Below are positions 1 through 8,145 of a stretch of DNA of 64,000 nucleotides, one piece after another. Where the stretch lies: positions 1 through 64,000 of the forward strand of contig NZ_JANAVP010000028.1 of the NCBI RefSeq assembly GCF_024213665.1. The letters are read 5' to 3'. A program made the translations under genes and the position numbers. Numbering within the stretch: the first letter of the stretch is position 1; every line of letters starts with the position of its first letter. A model generated the notes under the pieces. That model saw nothing but the letters and a program-made list of their open reading frames with translations. It was not told the origin of the DNA and did no database searches. This DNA is from Streptomyces sp. A3M-1-3 (GTDB lineage: Bacteria > Actinomycetota > Actinomycetes > Streptomycetales > Streptomycetaceae).

Positions 1-74
1 GGACCAAGACAGCCGAGGAGATCCTCGACTCCCTCGCCCGTTTCTGCCGACGGATCTCCGGCGCAGGACACTAG
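1..74 (+). mobile_element. C-terminal tip of an IS630-type transposase (cut by window edge)
   Basis: Reading from base 3, a short open frame ends at TAG 72-74. It begins with TKTAEEILDSLARFC and ends RISGAGH. IS630-family DDE transposases typically end with a segment of the form W-T-K-T-A-(D/E)-x-I-L-D-S-(I/L)-A-R, so this is most likely the last 23 residues of such an enzyme. The catalytic part lies outside the window. The frame ends only 18 bases before the stop codon of the convergent SIS gene, so an insertion would sit immediately behind that gene. Identification rests on a short motif recalled from the family. Confidence 0.6.
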
Positions 75-97
75 CGGCTAGCGGCTAGCGGCTAGCG
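71..97. repeat. CTAGCGG short tandem repeat at the IS/gene boundary
   Basis: The heptamer CTAGCGG occurs three times perfectly from 71 to 91, followed by a partial fourth copy. The array contains the TAG stop of the transposase fragment and the TAG stop of the opposing SIS gene. CTAG is rare in Streptomyces DNA, and IS630-like elements insert at TA dinucleotides, so the array may reflect target-site duplication or slippage at the element end. That origin is inference. Confidence 0.6.
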
Positions 98-1167
98 CGT
101 TTCGGTGACCTTGGCCAGTGCCCGGGGTGCATCCGGGTCCTGGCCGCGGGCGATCGTCACCTCGTACGCGAGCATCTGGAGCGGCAGGATCTCCAGGATC
201 GGCTGGACCTCTTCCGCGACGCCCTCCATGGGCAGGACGAAGCCCGCCGAAGCCGCCTCTACCTGGGCCCTCGGCCCGACCACGACCAGGTCCGCGCCGC
301 GGCCGCGCAGCCGGTCCAGGACGGGCTGGAGGGCCTCGCCGCCCCTGCCGTCCGTCACGACGGCGATCACCGGGAAGATGTTGTCGACCATGGCGAGCGG
401 GCCGTGCAGGAGGTCAGCGCCGGAGTAGGAGAGGGCGGGGATGTAGCTCGTCTCCATGAGCTTCAGCGCGGCCTCCTTCGCGGTCGGATAGCCGTACCCG
501 CGCGAGGTGATCACCATGCGCTCGGCGAACCGGTACCGGGAGGCCAGCGTCCGTACCTCCGCCTGGCGGCCGAGGATCTGCTCGGCGAGTTCCGGCAGCA
601 CTTCGGCCGCCGAACCTTCGCCGCCCCGCAGCCCCTCCACGAAGAGGTACAGCGCCAGCAGCGAGGCGGTGTACGTCTTCGTCGCCGGCAGCGCCTTCTC
701 CGGACCCGCGAGGATGTCGATGTGGTGCTCGGAGACCGCGGCGAGCGGCGAGTCCGCGTTGTTGGTGACCGCGAGGGTGCTCCGGCCTCCCGGGCCGCCT
801 TGGTGGAGGCGATCAGGTCCGGCGAGCCGCCGGACTGGCTGACCGTGATCACCAGTACGTCGGTGAGGTCCGGCTTCGCGCCGTACGCCGTCGTGGTGGA
901 CATCGAGGTCAGGCCGCACGGCAGGCCGAGCCGCACCTCCAGGAGGTACTTCGCGTAGAGCGCCGCGTTGTCGGACGTGCCGCGCGCGGTGAGCAGTACG
1001 AAGCGCGGGCTCTTCGCCGCGATGCGCTCGGCGACCTCGCGGATCTTCGGCGCTCCCTGCTCGAGGATGCGCCGCAGCACGAGGGGCTGCTCGGCCATCT
1101 CGCCGGACATGATCCGGCCCGGCTGCTCGCTGGCGGACACGACGCCCAGTCGACCATCTCCGGACAC
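92..1167 (-). pseudogene. SIS-domain sugar-phosphate isomerase/deaminase (GlmS C-half/AgaS/NagB-II-like), frameshifted
   Basis: The product would be about 358 residues with two SIS domains and no glutaminase domain, resembling the C-terminal half of glucosamine-6-phosphate synthase, AgaS or NagB-II deaminases. SIS1 shows TARGTSDNAA (residues 60-69) and SQSGGSPDL; SIS2 shows SYSGADLLHGPLA. Around 777-780 the frame breaks: the upstream frame runs to REAGA and the conserved continuation TLAVTNNADS is one frame away, so one base is missing. The GTG at 1167 follows GAGGTGG; an ATG at 1110 is possible. The gene is divergent from nagB and shares a DasR-type operator with it, so a role in GlcN-6-P metabolism is likely. 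The C-terminus (DAPRALAKVTE) looks complete. It is either a pseudogene or a sequencing indel. Confidence 0.8.
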
Positions 1168-1186
1168 AACACGCCACCTCTGCTAG

Positions 1187-1202
1187 ATTGGTCTATACCA
1201 CA
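1187..1202. promoter_or_regulatory. DasR operator (dre) between the SIS gene and nagB
   Basis: ATTGGTCTATACCACA matches the DasR-responsive element consensus ACTGGTCTAGACCACT, with a near-perfect TGGTCTA/TAxACCA dyad. It lies between the divergent starts of the SIS gene and nagB, and dasR itself is 6 kb away in the same window. By analogy with S. coelicolor, DasR bound here would repress both genes until GlcN-6-P accumulates. Confidence 0.85.
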
Positions 1203-1233
1203 TGAGACCACTCTCCAGATCGGCAGGCCCAGC

Positions 1234-2016
1234 GTGGAAGTTGTCATCGTCCCGGACGCCAAAGCAGGGGGCGAGCTCATCGCGGAGGCCATCGGCGCCC
1301 TGCTGAGCCGCAAGCCCGACGCTCTGCTCGGCGTGGCCACCGGCTCGACCCCGCTGCCCATCTACCAGGCCCTGGCCGCCGCCGTCCGGTCCGGCGCCGT
1401 GGACGCCACCCGCGCCCGCGTCTGCCAGCTCGACGAGTACGTCGGCCTGCCCGCCGGGCACCGCGAGTCCTACCGCTCGGTCGTGCTGCGCGAGGTCGTG
1501 GAACCGCTCGGCCTGACCGAAGGCTCCTTCATCGGCCCCGACGGCACCGCCGAGGACGTCCAGGCCGCCTGCGAGGCGTACGACCGCGCGCTGGCCGAGG
1601 CCGGCGGAGTGGACCTCCAGCTGCTCGGCATCGGCACCGACGGGCACATCGGCTTCAACGAGCCGTGCTCCTCGCTCGCCTCCCGCACCCGGATCAAGAC
1701 CCTCACCCAGCAGACCCGGGAGGACAACGCCCGGTTCTTCGACAGCCTCGCCGAGGTACCCCACCACGTCATCACGCAGGGCATCGGGACCATCCTGGAG
1801 GCCCGCCACCTGGTGCTGCTCGCCACCGGCGAGGGCAAGGCCGACGCCGTCGCGCAGTCCGTCGAAGGCCCCGTCTCCGCGCTGGTGCCCGCCTCCGCGC
1901 TGCAGTTGCACCCGCACGCGACGGTCGTGGTGGACGAGGCCGCGGCGTCCAAGCTCAAGCTCGCGGACTACTTCCGCGCCACCTACGCCGCGAAGCCGGC
2001 CTGGCAGGGGCTGTAG
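1234..2016 (+). CDS. nagB: Glucosamine-6-phosphate deaminase
   Basis: This enzyme converts glucosamine-6-phosphate to fructose-6-phosphate and ammonia in the cytoplasm, feeding imported GlcNAc into glycolysis. The 260-residue length is normal for NagB. Visible motifs are ATGSTP (35-40) for phosphate binding, LDEYVGLP (66-73), and GIGTDGHIGFNEP (132-144) carrying the Asp136/His138/Glu143 set that corresponds to E. coli D141/H143/E148. The start is GTG with only a weak ribosome site. A DasR operator lies 30 bases upstream and a strong terminator 17 bases after the stop. Its substrate GlcN-6-P is the known allosteric effector of DasR, so the gene sits inside the feedback loop of the das regulon. 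Confidence 0.95.
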   Translation: MEVVIVPDAKAGGELIAEAIGALLSRKPDALLGVATGSTPLPIYQALAAAVRSGAVDATRARVCQLDEYVGLPAGHRESYRSVVLREVVEPLGLTEGSFIGPDGTAEDVQAACEAYDRALAEAGGVDLQLLGIGTDGHIGFNEPCSSLASRTRIKTLTQQTREDNARFFDSLAEVPHHVITQGIGTILEARHLVLLATGEGKADAVAQSVEGPVSALVPASALQLHPHATVVVDEAAASKLKLADYFRATYAAKPAWQGL

Positions 2017-2032
2017 ACGGTACCGATGGGAA

Positions 2033-2065
2033 GGTGGCCGGGCCCCCGAGAGGGGCCCGGCCACC
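2033..2065. terminator. Bidirectional hairpin terminator between nagB and dasD
   Basis: A perfect 14-bp stem (arms 2033-2046 and 2052-2065) closes a 5-base loop. It lies between the convergent nagB and dasD stop codons and probably terminates both transcripts. There is no strong U-tract, as is common in Streptomyces. Confidence 0.85.
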
Positions 2066-2079
2066 GCCGTATCCGGAAG

Positions 2080-3612
2080 TCAGACTCCGGCGATGACCTC
2101 CGCCGCGGCCCGTCCGCAGACCCGGGCGGCGCCATGGGTCGCGATGTGCACGGCTCCCCTCTGCGGCGCCTGGGGCACGCCCATCTCCACCACGACCGTG
2201 TCGGGGCGGGCGTCGAGCAGGGCGTCCAGCGCGCCGGCCATCCACGGGTGGCGGTGGACGTCGCGTACGACGGCGACGATCCGGCGGTCGCCCGCGTCCT
2301 TCAGTACGGTCTCGGGCGTGACCGGGTCGGCGTACGTGCCGGTCTCCGTACCGGGGAGCAGGCGCGCCAGCTCGGCGGCCACGCCCCACGGGGTCTCGTC
2401 TCCGACGGCGATGTTCGCGACCGGGGTGAGGGCGGCGACGTACGGGGCGGCCGTGAGCGGCTCGAACGTGGCCGCATGCGGTCCGGGGGTGACGCGCAGC
2501 GCGCGCCGGGCGGCGGTCAGACCGATGCCGGTGCCGGGCGCGGTCCCCTCCTGTGAAGCCGCGCCCGGCCCCGAAGCCCCCCTGGTCCGCCGCGTCCACT
2601 CAGCGAGCGCGCGGACCCGGGCTGCCGCGTCGGCCAGCCGTTCCTCGGGCAGGTGACCTTCGCGTACCGCACCGACCAGCGCGTCGCGCAGGCGCAGTAC
2701 GGTCTCCTCGTCGGCGAGGCCGCCGCCCACACAGATGGCGTCGGCGCCCGCGGCGATCGCGAGGACACTGCCGCGCTCGATGCCGTACGTGGCGGAGATC
2801 GCTTGCATCTCCATGCCGTCCGTGACGATCAGCCCCTGGTAGCCCAGCTCTTCACGCAGCAGACCGGTGAGGATCTGCGGGCTGAGGGTCGCCGGGCGGG
2901 TGGGGTCGAGCGCGGGAAGCAGAATATGCGCACTCATCACCGCTTTCGAGCCCCCTGCGATGGCGGCGCGGAATGGTGCCAGCTCACGGGCGTGCAGTGT
3001 GTCCAGATCCACATCGATGCGGGGCAGCGCGTGGTGCGAATCGACGGCCGTGTCGCCGTGGCCGGGGAAGTGCTTGGTGCAGGCCGCGACGCCGGCGGAC
3101 TGCAGGCCCTCGATGTACGCAGCGGTGTGCCGGGCGACGAGGTCGGTGCCGGCGCCGAAGGACCGTACACCGATGACTGGATTGCCCGGGTTCGAGTTGA
3201 CATCGGCGGAGGGCGCCCAGTTGAGGTTGACACCGCATTCGGCGAGCCGGCGGCCCAGCTCGCGGGCGACCTCCCGGGTCAGATCGGTGTCGTCGACCGC
3301 GCCCAGTGCGAGATTGCCGGGGAACGACGAACCGTGCCGCACTTCCAGGCGGGTGACGTCGCCGCCCTCCTCGTCGATCGCCACGAGTACGTCGTCCCGC
3401 TCGGCCAGCAACTGGGCGGTGAGCGCGGCGAGTTGCTCGGGCGAGGCGATGTTGCGGCCGAACAGGCCGACGGAGGACAGGCCTTCGCCGACCCGGCGGA
3501 GCAGCCAGTCGGGGGCGGTGGTGCCGGGGAACCCGGGCTGGAGGACGGCGAGCGCGTCGCGGGTCAGTCCGTCCTGGGAGGACGTGGCCGTGCCGTGGGC
3601 GAGGGTCGTCAT
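2080..3612 (-). CDS. dasD: Beta-N-acetylglucosaminidase, glycoside hydrolase family 3
   Basis: A GH3 exo-beta-N-acetylglucosaminidase of 510 residues that would cleave chitobiose and longer (GlcNAc)n imported by DasABC. No signal peptide is visible, so it acts inside the cell. The GH3 NagZ-like signature KHFPGHGDT is at 180-188, followed by the SHHALPRID loop carrying the catalytic His. The nucleophile Asp is in TDGMEM near residue 265. A C-terminal region of about 170 residues follows the barrel. The ATG lies 9 bases after the dasC stop and lacks a clear ribosome site, suggesting translational coupling with dasC. It is the last gene of the dasA-B-C-D unit and converges on nagB. Confidence 0.93.
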   Translation of the reverse strand: MTTLAHGTATSSQDGLTRDALAVLQPGFPGTTAPDWLLRRVGEGLSSVGLFGRNIASPEQLAALTAQLLAERDDVLVAIDEEGGDVTRLEVRHGSSFPGNLALGAVDDTDLTREVARELGRRLAECGVNLNWAPSADVNSNPGNPVIGVRSFGAGTDLVARHTAAYIEGLQSAGVAACTKHFPGHGDTAVDSHHALPRIDVDLDTLHARELAPFRAAIAGGSKAVMSAHILLPALDPTRPATLSPQILTGLLREELGYQGLIVTDGMEMQAISATYGIERGSVLAIAAGADAICVGGGLADEETVLRLRDALVGAVREGHLPEERLADAAARVRALAEWTRRTRGASGPGAASQEGTAPGTGIGLTAARRALRVTPGPHAATFEPLTAAPYVAALTPVANIAVGDETPWGVAAELARLLPGTETGTYADPVTPETVLKDAGDRRIVAVVRDVHRHPWMAGALDALLDARPDTVVVEMGVPQAPQRGAVHIATHGAARVCGRAAAEVIAGV

Positions 3613-3621
3613 GGGGAGGCG

Positions 3622-4485
3622 TTATCCCTTCACTGCGCCGGCGGTCATCCCGCCGACGGCCCGTCGCTGGAGGAAGAGGAAGACGACGAGCACGGGGACG
3701 GCGAAGAGCGAGGAGGCCGCCATCGTGGCGCCCCAGTCGCTGCCGAAGGCCGTCTGGAACTGCGTCAGCCACAGCGTCAGGGTCTGCGCTTCCTTGTCCT
3801 TGTTGAGGATGAGGACCATGGCGAACTCGTTCCAGGCCGTGATGAAGCCGAAGAGCGAGGTGGACATCAGACCGGGCGCGAGCAGCGGGAAGATCACCTT
3901 GAAGAACGCCTGGCCGCGGTTGCAGCCGTCGATCAGCGCGGCCTCCTCCAGCTCCACCGGGACGGCGGCGATGAAGCCGCGCAGGGTCCAGATGGTGAAG
4001 GGCAGCACCATGACGAAGTAGATCGCGGTGAGCAGCGGAATGCTGTTCAGCATGTCCCCGTCGCGGGCGATCAGGTACATCACGATGACCATGACTTCCC
4101 AGGGCGCCATCTGAGCCATCATGACGGCGAGTACGAGGCCCTTGCGGCCCTTGAACTTCATCCGGGCGATGGCGAAGCTCGCGGCCAGGGCGACGACGAG
4201 GGCGAGGAGCACCGCGCCGACGGTGACGATGAAGCTGTTCTGGACATATGTCCAGAACAGGTCGACGTTCGTCGCCTTGGTGTAGTTGTCGAAGGTCGGC
4301 GCGAAGAAGAAGACCGGGTCCTTGCTGAGGATCTCGCTCTGCGGCTTCAGCGAGGACGAGAACATCCAGTAGACCGGGAAGACGAAGCCGGCGGCGAGCA
4401 CGAGCGCGGCGGCGTTCTTGCCGATCGCGCCGAACCGGATGGGCCGCTTGGCGCGGCGGACGCCAGGGGACACGTTGCTGTTCAA
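3622..4485 (-). CDS. dasC: Chitobiose/(GlcNAc)n ABC transporter permease DasC
   Basis: One of two integral membrane permeases of the carbohydrate ABC importer that works with the lipoprotein DasA; 287 residues with about six membrane segments. The permease EAA loop is visible as EEAALIDGCNRGQAFFKVIF, which contacts the shared ATPase (MsiK in S. coelicolor, not encoded here). The start is TTG, overlapping the dasB stop as TTGA and preceded by GGAGGAG, so translation is tightly coupled to dasB. It belongs to the MalG-type CUT1 family. Confidence 0.94.
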   Translation of the reverse strand: MNSNVSPGVRRAKRPIRFGAIGKNAAALVLAAGFVFPVYWMFSSSLKPQSEILSKDPVFFFAPTFDNYTKATNVDLFWTYVQNSFIVTVGAVLLALVVALAASFAIARMKFKGRKGLVLAVMMAQMAPWEVMVIVMYLIARDGDMLNSIPLLTAIYFVMVLPFTIWTLRGFIAAVPVELEEAALIDGCNRGQAFFKVIFPLLAPGLMSTSLFGFITAWNEFAMVLILNKDKEAQTLTLWLTQFQTAFGSDWGATMAASSLFAVPVLVVFLFLQRRAVGGMTAGAVKG

Positions 4486-5516
4486 CTCTCCTCCTCCTGC
4501 TTCAGGATCAGGCGGAAGTAGAAGGACATGAGGACGACCAGGATGAGGATGGTCAGTACGGAGATCGCCGCGGCGAGCCCGTAGTGACCCTGGCCCTGGC
4601 CCTCGATGTAGGCGAAGACGGGAAGGATCTCGGAGGCGCGGTCCGGGCCGCCCTGGTTCATCGCGTACACCTGGGTGAATGCCTTGAAGACCCAGATGAT
4701 CTCCAGGAACGTGGTGATCAGGAAGAACGGCTTCAGGTTCGGGAAGACCACGGACCAGAAGATCCGCCAGCCGCCCGCGCCGTCCATCCGGGCCGCCTCG
4801 TACAGCTCGCTGCCGATGGTCGTCAGGCCCGCGTACATGTTGAGCGCCACGAACGGGATCGAGCCCCAGACCACCAGCACGGTGACGATGGTGAGGGTCG
4901 AGAAGCCCGTCTCGAACCAGTTGTGCTGGTCGTATCCGGCGAAACCGAGGGTGCGCATCAGCCAGTTGGCGACGCCGAACTGCTCGTCGAAGAGCCAGCG
5001 GAACACGGTCACGGAGGCGACGATCGGCATGGCCCAGGCCATCACCAGCGCCACCGAGAGCACCAGCCGCATCTTCTTGCCGAGGCGGCCCAGGAGGATG
5101 CCGATGAGCGTGCCGACCGCCATGATCAGGACGACGTTCGCGGCGGTGAACGCGAAGCTGCGCAGGACCACCGTCCAGAAGTCGGGGTCACCCAGCAGCT
5201 CGGTGTAGTTGCTGAAGCCGGTCCACACCGTCTCGCGGGTGATCAGCTCCTTCCGGTTGACCTGCTGGAAGGAGAGGACCACGTTGCGGACGAGTGGATA
5301 CAGCAGAAGCAGCGCGCCGCAGACGATCGCGGGGGCCACCAGCAGATACGGCAACAGCCCGGCGGGCAGCGCCCGTCTGCCGCGAGGAGGCCGACGGACT
5401 TCCTTGGAACCGGAACTGGGGCCGGAAGGGGGCGGCGGAGTCTTCGACTCCGTTGCCGCCTTCCCGGGCGCATCCTCCGGAGCAGAGGTCGCCACTCCCT
5501 GGGAGTGCACGGTCAT
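4482..5516 (-). CDS. dasB: Chitobiose/(GlcNAc)n ABC transporter permease DasB
   Basis: The MalF-type permease of the CUT1 importer, 344 residues from the chosen ATG at 5516. That ATG is preceded by GAGGAAGA, whereas a longer frame from 5639 has no such site. After a Pro/Ser-rich cytoplasmic N-terminus of about 60 residues, six or more membrane segments follow; the EAA-type loop reads LYEAARMDGAGGWRIFWSVV. It overlaps dasC by four bases. A 160-base gap with a hairpin separates it from dasA, which should keep the binding protein in excess over the permeases. The DasR sites upstream of dasA are expected to control it. Confidence 0.94.
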   Translation of the reverse strand: MTVHSQGVATSAPEDAPGKAATESKTPPPPSGPSSGSKEVRRPPRGRRALPAGLLPYLLVAPAIVCGALLLLYPLVRNVVLSFQQVNRKELITRETVWTGFSNYTELLGDPDFWTVVLRSFAFTAANVVLIMAVGTLIGILLGRLGKKMRLVLSVALVMAWAMPIVASVTVFRWLFDEQFGVANWLMRTLGFAGYDQHNWFETGFSTLTIVTVLVVWGSIPFVALNMYAGLTTIGSELYEAARMDGAGGWRIFWSVVFPNLKPFFLITTFLEIIWVFKAFTQVYAMNQGGPDRASEILPVFAYIEGQGQGHYGLAAAISVLTILILVVLMSFYFRLILKQEEES

Positions 5517-5605
5517 GGTCTTCTTCCTCGCGGTTCTGGGGCTCCCGCGCCCACCGGGCAAGGCGGCCACGACAACGGCCGCCGTCACTGCAGAATCCGG
5601 TGGCC

Positions 5606-5632
5606 CGGCCGGCGCGCGCTGAGCGCCGGCCG
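5606..5632 (-). terminator. Intercistronic hairpin between dasA and dasB
   Basis: A 10-bp GC-rich stem (5606-5615 with 5623-5632) and 7-base loop lies in the dasA-dasB gap. Such hairpins often stabilise the upstream binding-protein message or partly terminate transcription, giving more solute-binding protein than permease. The role is inferred. Confidence 0.5.
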
Positions 5633-5645
5633 TGACCACCGGTCA

Positions 5646-5688
5646 TGACTACTGCTGCATGACTACTGCTGGTTGACTACTGCTGGTT
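5646..5688 (-). repeat. Short tandem triplication over the dasA stop codon
   Basis: On the minus strand CAGCAGTAGTCA appears three times in succession, starting with the last Gln-Gln-stop codons of dasA. The copies are separated by 2-3 extra bases. Only the first copy is coding. It looks like recent slippage or local duplication at the 3' end of the gene. Confidence 0.6.
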
Positions 5689-6963
5689 GATGCGCTCGGT
5701 GATGACCTTGTCGGCCGCCTCGCCCGCCTTCTTGGCGTCCTCACCCTTGAGCACCTTGGTCATGTACTCCTTGATCGGGTTGGGCGCGGTCTCCACGTTC
5801 GCCCAGCCCGGGGTGACCGGGGTGATGTTGCCCGCGGCCGCGGCGGCGGCCATGGCCTCGGCGAAGGAGCCGGCCTCCGGCTTGAACTGCGCCGAGTCGT
5901 TGTTCGGCAGCAGCGCGCCGGTGACGGCGGCGCTGTACTTGGTCATCTGGTCCTTGCCGGCGGCCAGCGCCAGCCACTCCTTGGCCAGGTCCTTGTTCTT
6001 GGACCGCTCGGAGATGGCGAGGTTCGAGCCGCCGAAGAACACGCTGCCCGGCTTGTCCGCGGTCTTGCCCGGGATCGGGAAGTACCCGAAGTCGGCCGTC
6101 TTGCCGGCCTTCTTCATCGCGTCGATCGCACCGCCGGCCTCCCAGCCGAGACCGATCCACGAGGCGACGCCTCCCTTGGGGACGATGTCGGTGGACTGCT
6201 GCGGGGTGGCCTCGTCCTTGTCCTTCGGAGCGGTCGAATAGGACTGCAGCTTCTTGTAGAACTCCATCGCGGAGGCTGCCTCGGGGGTGGAAAGAGTGCC
6301 CTTCCACTTGTCGCCGTCCTTGACCGCGAAGTCGCCGCCCTCGTCCCAGATGAGTCCGGCGAGCACGTACCAGCTCTGGCCGGGCAGGTAGATCGGCTGG
6401 GACTTGCTGTCGGCGGCCTTCAGCTTCTCCAGGCCGGCGATCCACTCGTCGCGGGTCTTCGGCGGGGTCACCTTCGCCTTCGCGTACGCCGCCTTGTCGT
6501 AGACGACGACGCGGTTGGCCGCGTACCACGGGGCGGAGTACAGCTTGCCGTCGTACTCGGCCGACGCGAGCATGCCCTTGTTCCAGCCGTCGCCGCCGAG
6601 GGTGGCCTTGTCGGCGGACAGGTCGGCGAGGCCGCCGGTGGCCGCGTACCCCGCGGTCTGGGTGTTACCGAGCTCGAGCACGTCCGGCGGGGTGTCCTCG
6701 GAGAGGGCCGTGGTGACCTTCTCCTGGATGCCGTTCCACTGCTGGGTCTCGACCTTGACCTTGACGCCCTTGTGCTTGGCCTCGAACTCCTTGTTCACGG
6801 CCTCGAGCCACGGGGCCGGAGCCGAACCGTCCATCACCCAGACGGTCAGGGTCTTGTTGCCGTTCGCGTCCGTGGTGCCCTTGCTGTCGCTGTCGCTACC
6901 ACAGGCCACAACGCCGACCATCATGCCCGCGACGCCTACCGCCGCGATGAGCTTGCGCTTCAC
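5677..6963 (-). CDS. dasA: Chitobiose/(GlcNAc)n-binding lipoprotein DasA
   Basis: The extracellular solute-binding lipoprotein of the DasABC importer, 428 residues. The N-terminus MKRKLIAAVGVAGMM and lipobox VVAC place the acylated Cys near residue 21; a Ser/Asp-rich tether follows and then a CUT1-type binding fold. The GTG start has GAGGAG eight bases upstream. DasA supplies chitin breakdown products to DasB/DasC. In S. coelicolor its loss also affects development, which is family knowledge. The promoter region carries two DasR operators, and dasR is transcribed divergently, the classic arrangement. The stop codon lies in a small tandem repeat. Confidence 0.95.
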   Translation of the reverse strand: MKRKLIAAVGVAGMMVGVVACGSDSDSKGTTDANGNKTLTVWVMDGSAPAPWLEAVNKEFEAKHKGVKVKVETQQWNGIQEKVTTALSEDTPPDVLELGNTQTAGYAATGGLADLSADKATLGGDGWNKGMLASAEYDGKLYSAPWYAANRVVVYDKAAYAKAKVTPPKTRDEWIAGLEKLKAADSKSQPIYLPGQSWYVLAGLIWDEGGDFAVKDGDKWKGTLSTPEAASAMEFYKKLQSYSTAPKDKDEATPQQSTDIVPKGGVASWIGLGWEAGGAIDAMKKAGKTADFGYFPIPGKTADKPGSVFFGGSNLAISERSKNKDLAKEWLALAAGKDQMTKYSAAVTGALLPNNDSAQFKPEAGSFAEAMAAAAAAGNITPVTPGWANVETAPNPIKEYMTKVLKGEDAKKAGEAADKVITERINQQ

Positions 6964-7049
6964 GCCACACTCCTCAGGGATGCCTGCAATCCACTGCCCG
7001 CCGCGGTGACATACGCCAAGTACTGCCGTGGGGCTGGGACCTGGTCTTT

Positions 7050-7089
7050 AATGGTTTAGACCAGTACTCGGAGCTTGGCCTAGACCTTT
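7050..7089. promoter_or_regulatory. Two DasR operators upstream of dasA
   Basis: AATGGTTTAGACCAGT (7050-7065) and CTTGGCCTAGACCTTT (7074-7089) both match the 16-bp dre consensus ACTGGTCTAGACCACT. Their centres are 24 bases apart in the dasA-dasR intergenic region, the same double-site arrangement reported for S. coelicolor dasA. They would repress dasABCD and may also affect dasR. Confidence 0.88.
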
Positions 7090-7210
7090 AGGGGTGTCAA
7101 GGGTGTATAAGAAGGGCAGTCGCGTCCGTTATCGGACCGACACCTGAGGGAGGGCGACGTCCTCGGACCGGCCCGTGTCACGATGTGAGCCGCTACGTAC
7201 GGAGGAGCCG

Positions 7211-8020
7211 GTGACGGCAGCAGGACAGGAGTCGGGAAGGCGGGGCATGGCCACCGACGGGGGAAGCACGGATTCCGAGAGCAGTAAGGCGGGGGCGGCC
7301 ACCCGCACCGCACGCGTGCCCAAGTACTACCGCCTCAAGCGGCACTTGCTCGACATGACGGAGACACTGCCGCCGGGCACCCCGGTGCCGCCGGAGCGGA
7401 CACTCGCCGCCGAGTTCGACACGTCGCGCACCACCGTGCGGCAGGCACTGCAGGAGCTGGTCGTCGAAGGCCGGCTGGAGCGGATCCAGGGCAAGGGCAC
7501 GTTCGTCGCCAAGCCCAAGGTCTCCCAGGCGCTCCAACTCACCTCCTACACGGAGGACATGCGGGCCCAGGGCCTCGAACCCACCTCTCAGCTGCTGGAC
7601 ATCGGCTATGTGACGGCCGACGACACGCTCGCGGGACTGCTCGACATCACCACCGGCGGACGGGTGCTGCGGATCGAGCGGCTGCGGCTCGCCAGCGGTG
7701 AGCCGATGGCCATCGAGACCACCCACCTGTCGGCCAAGCGCTTCCCCGCGCTGCGCCGCTCGCTGGTCAAGTACACGTCCCTCTACACGGCGCTGGCCGA
7801 GGTGTACGACGTCCACCTCGCCGAGGCCGAGGAGACGATCGAGACCTCGCTGGCCACCCCGCGCGAGGCCGGGCTGCTCGGCACCGACGTGGGCCTGCCG
7901 ATGCTGATGCTGTCGCGCCACTCGCTGGACGCGAACGGCGAGCCGGTGGAGTGGGTCCGCTCCGTCTACCGCGGCGACCGCTACAAGTTCGTGGCGCGGC
8001 TCCAGCGGCCGAGCGGCTGA
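7211..8020 (+). CDS. dasR: GntR/HutC-family regulator DasR
   Basis: A global regulator of GlcNAc and chitin metabolism and, in Streptomyces, of antibiotic production. The protein has 269 residues from GTG 7211, which is preceded by GGAGGAGCC. An ATG at 7247 would give 257 residues, nearer the S. coelicolor length. The winged helix shows PPERTLAAEFDTSRTTVRQA and ERIQGKGTFVAKP; a UTRA effector domain follows and binds GlcN-6-P-type ligands in homologues. The C-terminal two thirds is almost identical to DasR sequences I know. It is divergent from dasA and the dre sites lie between them, so autoregulation is plausible. Confidence 0.96.
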   Translation: MTAAGQESGRRGMATDGGSTDSESSKAGAATRTARVPKYYRLKRHLLDMTETLPPGTPVPPERTLAAEFDTSRTTVRQALQELVVEGRLERIQGKGTFVAKPKVSQALQLTSYTEDMRAQGLEPTSQLLDIGYVTADDTLAGLLDITTGGRVLRIERLRLASGEPMAIETTHLSAKRFPALRRSLVKYTSLYTALAEVYDVHLAEAEETIETSLATPREAGLLGTDVGLPMLMLSRHSLDANGEPVEWVRSVYRGDRYKFVARLQRPSG

Positions 8021-8145
8021 GCGGCTGACCAGCCCGGACCGACATCGTTCTCGTACCGATATACGGACGGGGGGTGACGCCTGCCGAGACAGTCGCCTAG
8101 ATTTCCTGCGCATTAAGCAGGTGATCAGCGAGGGGACGGAACACC

